A DNA stretch of 64,000 bases from an uncultured Bacteroidia bacterium. GTDB taxonomy: Bacteria > Bacteroidota > Bacteroidia > Bacteroidales > UBA932. Positions 33,705 to 41,635 of this stretch are shown one piece after another. Within the stretch, counting starts at the first letter, position 1, and each line of letters starts with the position of its first letter. Under the pieces are notes generated by a model. That model did not search any database, was not told where the DNA came from, and worked only from the letters and a program-made list of their open reading frames with translations. The stretch is from assembly GCA_902788095.1 (NCBI GenBank), contig CADAIT010000004.1, forward strand, positions 62,001-126,000, in the 5' to 3' direction. Position numbers and translations under genes: made by a program.

Positions 33705-35798
33705 TTACGATAAATCTTCTTCCTCCTTTCTCACCGCTTTCAGGCGACTCACCCATACGCGATAGGCTCTCCAGCCATCGGAGTTCTTTTTACGCTCGGC
33801 CCGAAGTTCCTCCATGAATTGCTCCTCCGTCACTTCCGGGTTCAACATCAACTGTGCAAGCGGGTTGGAATCGTCCGGCATACGGGCAATCCCGCTCAAA
33901 CATTTCTGAAGCATCCAACGAAGATCGGCATAATACCTGTCGTATGCGGGATTCTCTGCAATCAGTTTGACGATGAGTTCAAACCCCACATTTCCAAACT
34001 GACGTTCGTTCAGCAAAGCCATGCGGTATTTAAACTTCCGGAACGACGGAGAATCCAGGCCGTAGCCATATTTTTCCCCGTAATAATCGGCCATCTGCCT
34101 GTATAGGGTCTCTACCATCGGCCAATCTTCTTTAAGTTCCAGCGCTCGCGCCAACAGATACATGCCGTTAAAATACTCCGTCTCCGCAGAAACTACTGAG
34201 GTAAGCAGTCCGATGCTCTCGTCTGTTTTTCCGGCATACAACAGGCCGGCCGCATTCAGGACAATGTTGTTCCTGGAAGTGTTCGGCAGCATTTCCCACT
34301 CTTGCCCGAACAGGCAGGCGTCATCGGCCACATAAGACAAAGCACGGTTCAGCAGGTCACAGGCGAAGGCCGACCGCCCCTTGCGCGCCGCCTCTGCACA
34401 CATCTCAAAAAGACGGCAGGCCGCTCCATCAAAATCGCCGCTCTTTTCATACTCCCGGACTGCTTCTCCTACGGCCAATTCCGTTGAAATGACATCTTCG
34501 TCATTATAGGTCGCCGCAAAAGCCTGCACTTCTTTGGAAACCCGGATTGAACTGTAGTCCAGCGGGGAAACCAACTGGATTCCTTCGAGGCTGCGGGAGC
34601 GGCTCAAAGCCACATAAGCCTGCCCTGGGGTAAAGGCTCCACGGCCAAAATCTATCTCCACTTTGTCAAAAGTAAGGGATTGGCTTTTATGGATAGTGAT
34701 GGCCCAGGCTAGCCTCAGCGGGTACTGAGTCACACTGCCTACGACCTCTTTCTTACACTTCTTTTCCTCTTCATCATACTGGTAATCGAAGGCCTCCCAG
34801 GTCTGTTTTTCCACAGGAACCACATTGTCGGGGTCATTGCCGATTTGAACGAATATGTCGTCCTTATCCAGGTTCACCACTTTACCAATGGTCCCGTTTG
34901 CCCAGCGGCCGGAGGTATCATTGCGAAGAAACATAACCTGAGCATCTTTTCGCAAGACAAGTTCGTTGTCCACAATGTCTTTCAGCCGGTTGGCATTTCC
35001 TTCGTATGTGGCCTCATAAGTGAAACTTTCACCGGGAAGGTCGGCAAGACGTCTCTCGTTAATCATTTGTGCATCACCACGATAGGCCGTCAACGTTATA
35101 CGCATATCGCCCTCATCCTTTTTGGTAAAAGGAGTAATCACGTGCGAGTTAATGCGATTCAGGTCTTTCGGTGTCACCTGGCCGATGCGGAAATGCTCCA
35201 GCAGTTTGATGAAGTCCTCGTCGTTCTGCCGATAAATCTTCCTGAATTCGATTTTTGGAAGTGTCACTCCCTGCAGGCAACGCGCTTTATAGAAGAAGAA
35301 ATCGTCCGTCCCATAAATATGGCGCAAAAGGGGTTGATCCTGCGGCGTCGCTATCGGAAGCAACTGGAACATATCGCCCACAAATACCATCTGCACTCCA
35401 CCGAAAGGCAGACTGGAGTGCCTGCAATCACGCAGCATCCGGTCCATAGCGTCAATAAGGTCACAGCGCACCATGGATACCTCATCAATGATAATGGTAT
35501 CCAGATGCTGCGCAAGCACAATCTTGTTGGCATTCATCTGTCCCATGTCCTTCGGCCCCTGGACCCCAAAACCAAAGCCGAAGAAAGAATGAATGGTCTG
35601 CCCACCGGCTTGAATAGCTGCCACCCCGGAAGGAGCCAACACCACAAAGTTCTTCTTAACCTCCCTCTGCACCGCCCGCAGAAACGTTGTCTTCCCCGTC
35701 CCGGCACGCCCCGTGAGGAAGAAACTCTGGTTGGTTTTGGCGATCATGTCAAAGGCATGGTTTTGTTCAATGTTGTTGGCGTCGAAAGTGGTTTGCAT
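33705..35798 (-). CDS. Pif1/RecD-like superfamily 1 helicase with C-terminal helical extension
   Basis: A 697-residue ATP-dependent DNA helicase. Motif I is FFLTGRAGTGKTTFLRA (~residue 28), motif II is IIIDEVSMV (~102), motif III is FVGDMFQLLP, and the C-terminal core has WAITIHKSQSLTFDKVEIDFG and QAYVALSRSRSLEGI (motifs V and VI). The last ~230 residues are helical and TPR-like. This Pif1-type architecture is common in Bacteroidetes, both as a housekeeping gene and in islands. Here it is the first gene of a six-gene operon (15-base gap to the next) and is divergent from a WYL regulator. A minus-strand TACCTTTG box lies 22 bases upstream. Confidence 0.88.
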   Translation of the reverse strand: MQTTFDANNIEQNHAFDMIAKTNQSFFLTGRAGTGKTTFLRAVQREVKKNFVVLAPSGVAAIQAGGQTIHSFFGFGFGVQGPKDMGQMNANKIVLAQHLDTIIIDEVSMVRCDLIDAMDRMLRDCRHSSLPFGGVQMVFVGDMFQLLPIATPQDQPLLRHIYGTDDFFFYKARCLQGVTLPKIEFRKIYRQNDEDFIKLLEHFRIGQVTPKDLNRINSHVITPFTKKDEGDMRITLTAYRGDAQMINERRLADLPGESFTYEATYEGNANRLKDIVDNELVLRKDAQVMFLRNDTSGRWANGTIGKVVNLDKDDIFVQIGNDPDNVVPVEKQTWEAFDYQYDEEEKKCKKEVVGSVTQYPLRLAWAITIHKSQSLTFDKVEIDFGRGAFTPGQAYVALSRSRSLEGIQLVSPLDYSSIRVSKEVQAFAATYNDEDVISTELAVGEAVREYEKSGDFDGAACRLFEMCAEAARKGRSAFACDLLNRALSYVADDACLFGQEWEMLPNTSRNNIVLNAAGLLYAGKTDESIGLLTSVVSAETEYFNGMYLLARALELKEDWPMVETLYRQMADYYGEKYGYGLDSPSFRKFKYRMALLNERQFGNVGFELIVKLIAENPAYDRYYADLRWMLQKCLSGIARMPDDSNPLAQLMLNPEVTEEQFMEELRAERKKNSDGWRAYRVWVSRLKAVRKEEEDLS

Positions 35799-35820
35799 GA
35801 CTTTTGGTTTTTGTTTGATG

Positions 35821-35916
35821 CAAAGGTAATCCGCCTACGCGAATCCTATCTTCGCAAGCAAAAGCATCTCGTTTTTTCTGCCGCGAATGTAGAATTCGCA
35901 AAAATCACTAACTTTG
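35821..35916. promoter_or_regulatory. Divergent promoter region between helicase operon and WYL regulator
   Basis: TACCTTTG on the minus strand (35828-35821) serves the helicase operon, and TAACTTTG on the plus strand (35909-35916) serves the WYL regulator. The ~80 bases between them are AT-rich and are where a WYL-family dimer would be expected to bind; TTCGC/GCGAA motifs occur there but I cannot define an operator. Confidence 0.6.
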
Positions 35917-35941
35917 CATACGGACATCAAAAAAACGTGCT

Positions 35942-37075
35942 ATGCCATCGAACAAGAACGCCGTTATTCGTTATATGTATCTAGACCAGATGCTGAGTGA
36001 CCGCTATAATAAATACACGTGCGAGGACCTTTTGAAAAAGGTGAATGAGCGACTAGAGTTGGCCGGGTATCCAACTATCGGCGGAGACCGAAGCGACTAT
36101 GACCGCTATATCAAGAGCGGAAAGCGCGTGATCCAACTAGACATCCAGGCCCTGCAGGATTCTCCTTTCAATATGGAAATAGACAGCAGCGAAAAACTCT
36201 ATGGATCGCCGGTGTACCGCTATGCTGACCAGACGCAGTCCCTTTTCAACAAGCCCCTCTCAGACGACGAAAAACGTCTGCTGCAGGAAGTACTTAACAC
36301 CCTGGGGCAGTTTGCCGGTCTGGACAACTTCGTGTGGCTGAACGACCTGCAGGAGAAACTAAATGACAAGCAGGCTTTCGGACGCGGCGAATATGACAAG
36401 GAGATGCAGGCTCCTCGAAAGATTATCTCCTTCAGTTCCAATGATTATTTGGCGGGAAAAGATTATCTGGGCACCCTCTTCACCCTCATCTCCAACAAGA
36501 AAGTGGTGGACGTGGAGTACGAACCTTTCGGCGAAGTTCCAAGGACCATCCGCCTATACCCGTATCTGCTGAAGCAATATAATGACCGTTGGTATCTGAT
36601 TGGAACCCCGCTGGTAACCCCAGAATTCCCGTATCGAGAAGACTTTTACGTGAATCTCCCCCTTGACCGCATGAATAGCGTATCCGCCGTTGATGGTGTG
36701 GAATACATCGATTGCGATGAATACTTTGAAGAACGGTACGAAGATATTGTAGGCATCACCTGGCTCAAGGAAGAAGACCTCACTGAAATCCTCCTTGCCG
36801 TCAAGAACTCCTATGTCGGCTACGTGGACACCAAGCCTCTCCACGGCTCCCAGGTCAAACTATCTGCCAACCGCCAGGCTGCACTCCATGACAAGTACGG
36901 AGCTTTTGAAGGATACACCTTCTACACCCTCAACCTCAAGCCCAACAGAGAATTGTACAACACCATTTACAGGAATGGCGAGAGCATCATTTTAATCTCT
37001 CCGTCACGGATTCGTGAGAGGATGATTCAGGAACTTACTAAAGTTGTCCACAAGATGAACGAGGTAAGAAATTAG
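35942..37075 (+). CDS. WYL-domain transcriptional regulator
   Basis: A 377-residue protein. The N-terminal ~75 residues form a winged helix-turn-helix (YNKYTCEDLLKKVNERL ... DRSDYDRYIK), and the WYL domain follows (VVDVEYEPFGEVPRTIRLYPYLLKQY then DRWYLIGTP, ~residues 180-225), with the C-terminal extension of the family (ILLAVKNSYVGYVDTKPLHGS). WYL domains sense nucleic-acid or nucleotide ligands, and several such proteins repress defence loci such as BREX and CBASS. It is divergent from the helicase operon and convergent with the ATPase module, 5 bases away. Probably autoregulated. Confidence 0.88.
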   Translation: MPSNKNAVIRYMYLDQMLSDRYNKYTCEDLLKKVNERLELAGYPTIGGDRSDYDRYIKSGKRVIQLDIQALQDSPFNMEIDSSEKLYGSPVYRYADQTQSLFNKPLSDDEKRLLQEVLNTLGQFAGLDNFVWLNDLQEKLNDKQAFGRGEYDKEMQAPRKIISFSSNDYLAGKDYLGTLFTLISNKKVVDVEYEPFGEVPRTIRLYPYLLKQYNDRWYLIGTPLVTPEFPYREDFYVNLPLDRMNSVSAVDGVEYIDCDEYFEERYEDIVGITWLKEEDLTEILLAVKNSYVGYVDTKPLHGSQVKLSANRQAALHDKYGAFEGYTFYTLNLKPNRELYNTIYRNGESIILISPSRIRERMIQELTKVVHKMNEVRN

Positions 37076-37080
37076 TTCAT

Positions 37081-38142
37081 CTACTCTAAAAGCCTATTCT
37101 GGCTAGTGTAATTGTACTTTATCAAACACCTTTTGGCCTCGGATAGCAACTGGTCATACGCACTCGCAAGCCATGAGGCAGCCTCATCTCCGAATCCCAA
37201 ATATAGGCCATGAGTTTTAGTGGTTTTAATTGCTGCAGAGTTTGAAGCTCTTGTTGTATCTCTTCGTAATAAGTCGAAGCCCGCTTCACTACTTACCCAA
37301 ATGTTATTGGTAAGAATAGCTCTATCATGGAAATCTTTCCGATAAGAATCTTCATCTGTAGAGGATGGAAAGAGTTCCAGTACAAAATCTAAAGACGGTC
37401 GAATGCTTTTTACGAACCTTTGAATATCATCGTTATAGCTATCCTTACGTCTTTGCCTGACTCCCCTTGCTTTACTATCGTCATAGTAGAAAATACTGAT
37501 GGGGAACTGTTGGGGCCTTGAATCGGGTAAAAGAAGCTTTAACAGTTCTCGTAGGTTAAAAGAGGCCGTACAGACTTCCGCTCCTGTTTGATTGTCACGA
37601 TATGGAGATAAGATGTAATTATCAATAATTATAATCCCGTTCGATGTCTCCCCTAATATTTTCATATTTTTCCATACCCACTCAGTGTCCTTATTGACCG
37701 ATTCCCCAGAATCGATAAATTTAGAGTGTTGATTCCAAATAGTATCAATACTGATATTAAGGACACCTAGTTTGGAAGCGCCAATACAATGATTATCATA
37801 CGTTAAATAAATAGCAGAATAATCCTCTGGATTAAAGTTATCATTTGTCTCAAGATTAGGAAAAGGCAATTCTGAATACTCCATCTCGATCAAGCCGTCT
37901 CCATTCTTTTTTAACAGTTTCTTTAACATCTCATCATTCTCTGCTTCCTTTTCCAATTCAGAAAGAGGCTTGTCTGTATATATATCGGATCTGCTGATAA
38001 ACTTATATATTTCAACCCAACTTGGGATCTTCTCTAAAAAAGTGATTGAATCCATATCGGCACCCTGGCTCAATATAGCACGATAGCACTCCGAGAATTT
38101 ATCCCAGAATGCTGACTCCAGAAATATGGTTTTTCTTGCCAT
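37081..38142 (-). CDS. Partner of AAA ATPase, unrecognised; HDR-motif protein
   Basis: A 353-residue soluble protein with no family I can name. Its most suggestive part is FHDRAILTNNIWVSSEAGFDLL (residues ~277-298, quoted in part: HDRAILTNN), which resembles the HDR motif of phospholipase-D-like/MIT-C domains that bind or cut phosphodiester substrates; this is a resemblance, not an assignment. It starts on the last base of the ATPase stop (TAATG), so the two are translated together. AT-rich relative to flanking DNA. By analogy with other ATPase-effector pairs, it may be the effector. Confidence 0.6.
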   Translation of the reverse strand: MARKTIFLESAFWDKFSECYRAILSQGADMDSITFLEKIPSWVEIYKFISRSDIYTDKPLSELEKEAENDEMLKKLLKKNGDGLIEMEYSELPFPNLETNDNFNPEDYSAIYLTYDNHCIGASKLGVLNISIDTIWNQHSKFIDSGESVNKDTEWVWKNMKILGETSNGIIIIDNYILSPYRDNQTGAEVCTASFNLRELLKLLLPDSRPQQFPISIFYYDDSKARGVRQRRKDSYNDDIQRFVKSIRPSLDFVLELFPSSTDEDSYRKDFHDRAILTNNIWVSSEAGFDLLRRDTTRASNSAAIKTTKTHGLYLGFGDEAASWLASAYDQLLSEAKRCLIKYNYTSQNRLLE

Positions 38143-40319
38143 TATCTACCCATATTTGTGAACAACTCTAGGGATAGATTATCGGCCTCATCATAGAACC
38201 CAGGGCCGAAAGGAGCCGCCAGGCGGCCATCCTCCTTGACAGGAATCCGGCGAACCTTCTGGGCGCCCTTCTTCACTTCTTCATCATCTTCCACATAGAC
38301 CATAGAGACTTCCTCTGGAGAGAGATTTCTTGCCCCCACAAGAGTCTGAATCTTCCTCAAGAGATACTCGCTATGAGTTTCAATGATGAACTGGATGTTA
38401 TACTCTTTATATGCTTCGTAAAACATCTCGGCCAGAAGGGACTGATACTTCGGATGAAGGTGGATCTCCGGCTCTTCAATAGCTATGGTACGAGCTGAAA
38501 CAACGGGTATGCTGCTTATTGGATTAAACGTGTCTGTTTTTCCTTTGAAGCAATCATACAAACTAGACATGATTGTTGTCTCAATCTGTAGGACAATAGA
38601 TAGGAACTGCGTAATGCCATATCCCGCATCGGCGAGAAGTCTTCCTTTTTTATCAGAGGGAGTGTTAAAAAGCTTCACAAGTAGCCCTAATCCGTTCTCG
38701 TCCATCTCAAGAGAGAGACGATCACCTATCTTAAATGCCTTAACCCATTTATTCATAAAAGATCCAGGCATAAAATCCGAAATTTTGACCGTCTTAATAG
38801 GGATGGAAGCTTCATCAAAAGCTCCCTTTCCGGACTGTTCTACGGAAACCGTTATCGGAGGGTCCAATAACATGAACTTATTTTTTATGTCATAATATCT
38901 CTTTACAGCAGAGGTAAACTCCGTGTTATCCTCCATCGGGTACATCCTTCTTACTTGAATGCGGGATGAGCTAATGTAATCCAGGTCCTCGGTAACGTCA
39001 ACACATAATAAATCCTTTAATAACTCCTCAATGTATTCCTTAAAGGTTTCCAAATAGAGGGGATGTCGAGCCGTCTCGCTTTTCGCTTTATCATGTGACG
39101 AATATGAAAAGGGGTTCCTGGGGGAAAGATAATTGAGTAATCCATGAACAGTCCCAAATCTATCTAAAATATGGTCAAGCATTATTATGGGCTCGCATTT
39201 AGGATGACGATTTATTTTTCCATCGAAATCCACATATTTTGATTTAAGTCTCTCAATATCCCCTATAACGAACTCAGGAGATAACTCAAATAAATCTGAG
39301 TAATCCAGGGAATCCTCCTTGTCTTTTATAATACCCAAAAAACGAGGCGCATCATAATTTATGAACTCATCTTCTAAAGACTTATAATATGCCAAAAAAC
39401 TATTTTTACGGCTCTGGCTATAATCTTGACAAACAGCATCAATATAAGCAAATAACACATCTCGTTCCTCGCAACTTAACTGTGTGTTATCTATAACCTT
39501 CGAGAGAAGAATCTTTCTTATTTCATCTGCATCTTTCACATTTTGCAGTTCATGCATGATGGAAAAATACATCATTATATCTGTTGATTGAAACTTGTCA
39601 AAAGATTTTCTTTTGAAAGAATCATCGAAGTCAGATTTAGTAGGAGAAAGATCAAACAGGGGATTATATTTGCCAGGAATAATTGCTCTATATAAACCAT
39701 AAAGCTTATCCAAATAGTCCTGACTGTAGGAATTGAGTATTTGCCGTTGACTTTCTTCTTTGCCAGCTAGTATTTTTGCTTCCGAACTACCGGATTCACT
39801 AAGCATAATAGCAACATCCAAAACGTCGAGATCCAAGATGGTTCTTGCTGCAAGATGAAATTGCTTGAAACTATTCTTTAATGCAGGAACATGCATGAAA
39901 TGGCTTCCCGAGACCGGGATATTAAATAGTATAGTTCCGTCCTGCTTCTCTATCTTGATATTGGAAATAAAGCCATTTCCCAATGCTCCTCCACGAATAG
40001 AAAGTGAAGTAGTTACAGTATCATCCAAATAGATGGAATACTTCTCCCAAGAGATGGTAATAACCTTATCTTTGGAAGATGAATGAACGGCATTGCTAAA
40101 AGTCCCCAGCGTTTGAATTGGGAACTTGGAAAAGTCAATCTTTGAACCAATGACTGGGGTTTTGCGCTCAAAAAACGCCTTTAATAAAAAAAGAGACTTG
40201 ACGAAAGAACTTTTTCCGGAGCTATTGCAGCCGACAAGAAAAGTTAATGGAGAAATCTCAATCCGAGCGCCTTTCTTGTCAAATGCCCTGAAATTCTTGA
40301 TTGTATAGTTTGTATTCAT
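38142..40319 (-). CDS. AAA-family ATPase, DUF3696/OLD-like ABC-type NTPase
   Basis: A 725-residue SMC/ABC-like ATPase. Walker A is FLVGCNSSGKSSFVKSL (~residue 28); the central ~500 residues form an insertion with helical character; ABC-type Walker B and D-loop are in IAIEEPEIHLHPKYQSLLAEM, followed by FIIETHSEYLLRK (switch His). The C terminus, with PFGPGFYDEADNLSLELF, is typical of DUF3696. Such ATPases are found in many phage-defence pairs (relatives in Septu, PARIS and AbiL-type systems). Start at 40319 chosen because it immediately precedes the family N terminus and follows a minus-strand TATCTTTG box (40345-40338). Confidence 0.86.
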   Translation of the reverse strand: MNTNYTIKNFRAFDKKGARIEISPLTFLVGCNSSGKSSFVKSLFLLKAFFERKTPVIGSKIDFSKFPIQTLGTFSNAVHSSSKDKVITISWEKYSIYLDDTVTTSLSIRGGALGNGFISNIKIEKQDGTILFNIPVSGSHFMHVPALKNSFKQFHLAARTILDLDVLDVAIMLSESGSSEAKILAGKEESQRQILNSYSQDYLDKLYGLYRAIIPGKYNPLFDLSPTKSDFDDSFKRKSFDKFQSTDIMMYFSIMHELQNVKDADEIRKILLSKVIDNTQLSCEERDVLFAYIDAVCQDYSQSRKNSFLAYYKSLEDEFINYDAPRFLGIIKDKEDSLDYSDLFELSPEFVIGDIERLKSKYVDFDGKINRHPKCEPIIMLDHILDRFGTVHGLLNYLSPRNPFSYSSHDKAKSETARHPLYLETFKEYIEELLKDLLCVDVTEDLDYISSSRIQVRRMYPMEDNTEFTSAVKRYYDIKNKFMLLDPPITVSVEQSGKGAFDEASIPIKTVKISDFMPGSFMNKWVKAFKIGDRLSLEMDENGLGLLVKLFNTPSDKKGRLLADAGYGITQFLSIVLQIETTIMSSLYDCFKGKTDTFNPISSIPVVSARTIAIEEPEIHLHPKYQSLLAEMFYEAYKEYNIQFIIETHSEYLLRKIQTLVGARNLSPEEVSMVYVEDDEEVKKGAQKVRRIPVKEDGRLAAPFGPGFYDEADNLSLELFTNMGR

Positions 40320-40337
40320 AATCCTTGTTTCCTGATG

Positions 40338-40345
40338 CAAAGATA
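40338..40345 (-). promoter_or_regulatory. -7 box (TATCTTTG) for the ATPase module
   Basis: Exact match on the minus strand, 19 bases before the ATG at 40319. It would drive the ATPase and its overlapping partner gene. Confidence 0.6.
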
Positions 40346-40546
40346 TATATTGGTTGCGAAAGCAATGTTCGCACTAAAGTCATCCTAACAAAGATAATGA
40401 TTTTTTTTAAGTAACGTTTTTCTTCTTTTGGTGATGAAGCAACAAGAAGCGCATCAGCTTAAAGATAGCGAAAAAAGCAGATGGAAGTCAAGTATGGTTG
40501 ACCCCCATCTGCATCAAAGAGAAAAGTCCTCTGCAGAATTATGTGA

Positions 40547-40864
40547 TTAATATTTGAACACCCAAATAGTTTTACCAAAGACTCCTTTTTTGAAAGGACT
40601 TTTTTTAATAAAACTATGTCTGGAGAAGTAATACGATTCTATCCACCATCTCATCCGTTTCTCGGTTAAATCAGACATAATTTCAGCATATTCAATAGGA
40701 CAAAGCCGTTGCAATTTATCAGCAAAGGCATCAACAGTAAAGCAAGGTTTTAACTCTCGCTTTAATAACGGATACTTCTCTTCAAGAAGCTGTTTAAATT
40801 TTGAATATTTTCCCATTGGAAAACAGTTTAAATGTAATATGGTGTAAGTCGCTCTTTTCTTCAA
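40547..40864 (-). CDS. Small hypothetical protein
   Basis: A short basic protein, 105 residues from 40864 or 89 residues from the internal ATG at 40816 (MGKYSKFKQLLEEKY). The shorter form looks more natural: the extra N-terminal residues lack any feature. It has a central RWWIESYYF aromatic cluster and lies in AT-rich DNA ~200 bases upstream of the ATPase gene, same strand. No domain recognised. Could be a stand-alone gene of the island or a spurious reading. Confidence 0.4.
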   Translation of the reverse strand: MKKRATYTILHLNCFPMGKYSKFKQLLEEKYPLLKRELKPCFTVDAFADKLQRLCPIEYAEIMSDLTEKRMRWWIESYYFSRHSFIKKSPFKKGVFGKTIWVFKY

Positions 40865-41119
40865 AACAAGACGCGCGACCTTTACATCATTGTTTTGATG
40901 ATGATTATTATTGTTTATAACAGTAACACCAAATTAAAAAGGTCGAGAAAGACCTGTATCATAAAAACAGAGGGACTTTACCTCGCATAATGCAAGATAG
41001 CATTTTTAATTGAAAAAACAAAAAATATAACAGAAGCCGCCGTTGATTTCAATTGCGCCTCGCCTCTGTTCTACAAAAACGGCTTTTGGAACATTCTGGC
41101 TGTCGAAGCGAGAAGATCA

Positions 41120-41302
41120 GGAGGAAGGGATACCCTCCGGAGGGCTTGTGCACCCCCGCACGAGGGCAGGGGGCGGGGCCCGTTGATTTTTGGATATTTG
41201 GCCGAAGCTTGCTTCGAGGCAAATGTTCAAAAAGCAATGGGGGGGGCCGGAGTGGAGCGCGAAGCGCGGAACGGAGTCCCTCCGGAGGGTATCCCTTCCT
41301 CC
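41120..41302. repeat. Palindromic element copy B (perfect 25-bp terminal inverted repeats)
   Basis: The ends 41120-41144 and 41278-41302 are perfect inverted repeats, containing GGATACCCTCCGGAGGG. Inside, TTGTGCACCCCCGCAC follows the left end and CAATGGGGGGGGCCGGAGTGG plus GGAACGGAGTCC precede the right end (stated in part). A middle hairpin (GAAGCTTGCTTC) is present. The same order of blocks is found in the folP insertion and in element C. Confidence 0.88.
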
Positions 41303-41344
41303 GGCATAATCGCACCCGCGGCGGCATCACCGCCCAATGCTGCC

Positions 41345-41446
41345 GTCATGGGTCCAAAGAATGGGACGATGGCAGCAAAAAACGCCTTAAACGCTGTCAT
41401 GGGTCCAAAAGATGGGACGATGACAGCACTCAAGAGCTACGGCGCC
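41345..41446. repeat. 51-bp tandem pair (GTCATGGGTCCAAA family), locus 2
   Basis: Units start at 41345 and 41396, 51 bases apart, and match the pair at 18532-18633 both internally and for some 20-30 bases on either side. It lies between palindromic elements B and C. Confidence 0.8.
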
Positions 41447-41499
41447 CGTTTATTCCCAAAGGGGCTCTCCGAATGTCAACGCGGCAAGAGGAACGGACG

Positions 41500-41633
41500 C
41501 CCTCCGGAGGGTTTGTGCACCCTGCGAGAGCAAGGGGCGGCCCCAAAGGAAAAGCACGGCCGATGGCGAAGCCATGGCTGTGCTTGAACACATGGGAGGG
41601 AGGGCCAGACCGCGGAACGAAGTCCCTCCGGAG
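41500..41633. repeat. Palindromic element copy C, abutting the HerA-like gene
   Basis: Ends CCCTCCGGAGGG (41500-41511) and CCCTCCGGAG (41624-41633) are inverted repeats. TTGTGCACCC follows the left end; GGGAGGGAGGGCC and GGAACGAAGTCC precede the right end. A middle hairpin is formed by AAGCACGGC / GCTGTGCTT. The right end is two bases from the HerA-like stop codon, so the element may also act as its terminator. Confidence 0.8.
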
Positions 41634-41635
41634 AC

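Larger units (their letters stand above)
40865..41635. other. Intergenic region: AT-rich left part, repeat-dense right part
   Basis: From 40865 to 41119 the sequence is AT-rich without a gene or clear motif. From 41120 it is GC-rich repeat DNA: palindromic element B, a 51-bp tandem pair, then palindromic element C, which ends beside the stop codon of the HerA-like gene. The base composition changes sharply near 41.05 kb. Confidence 0.7.
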
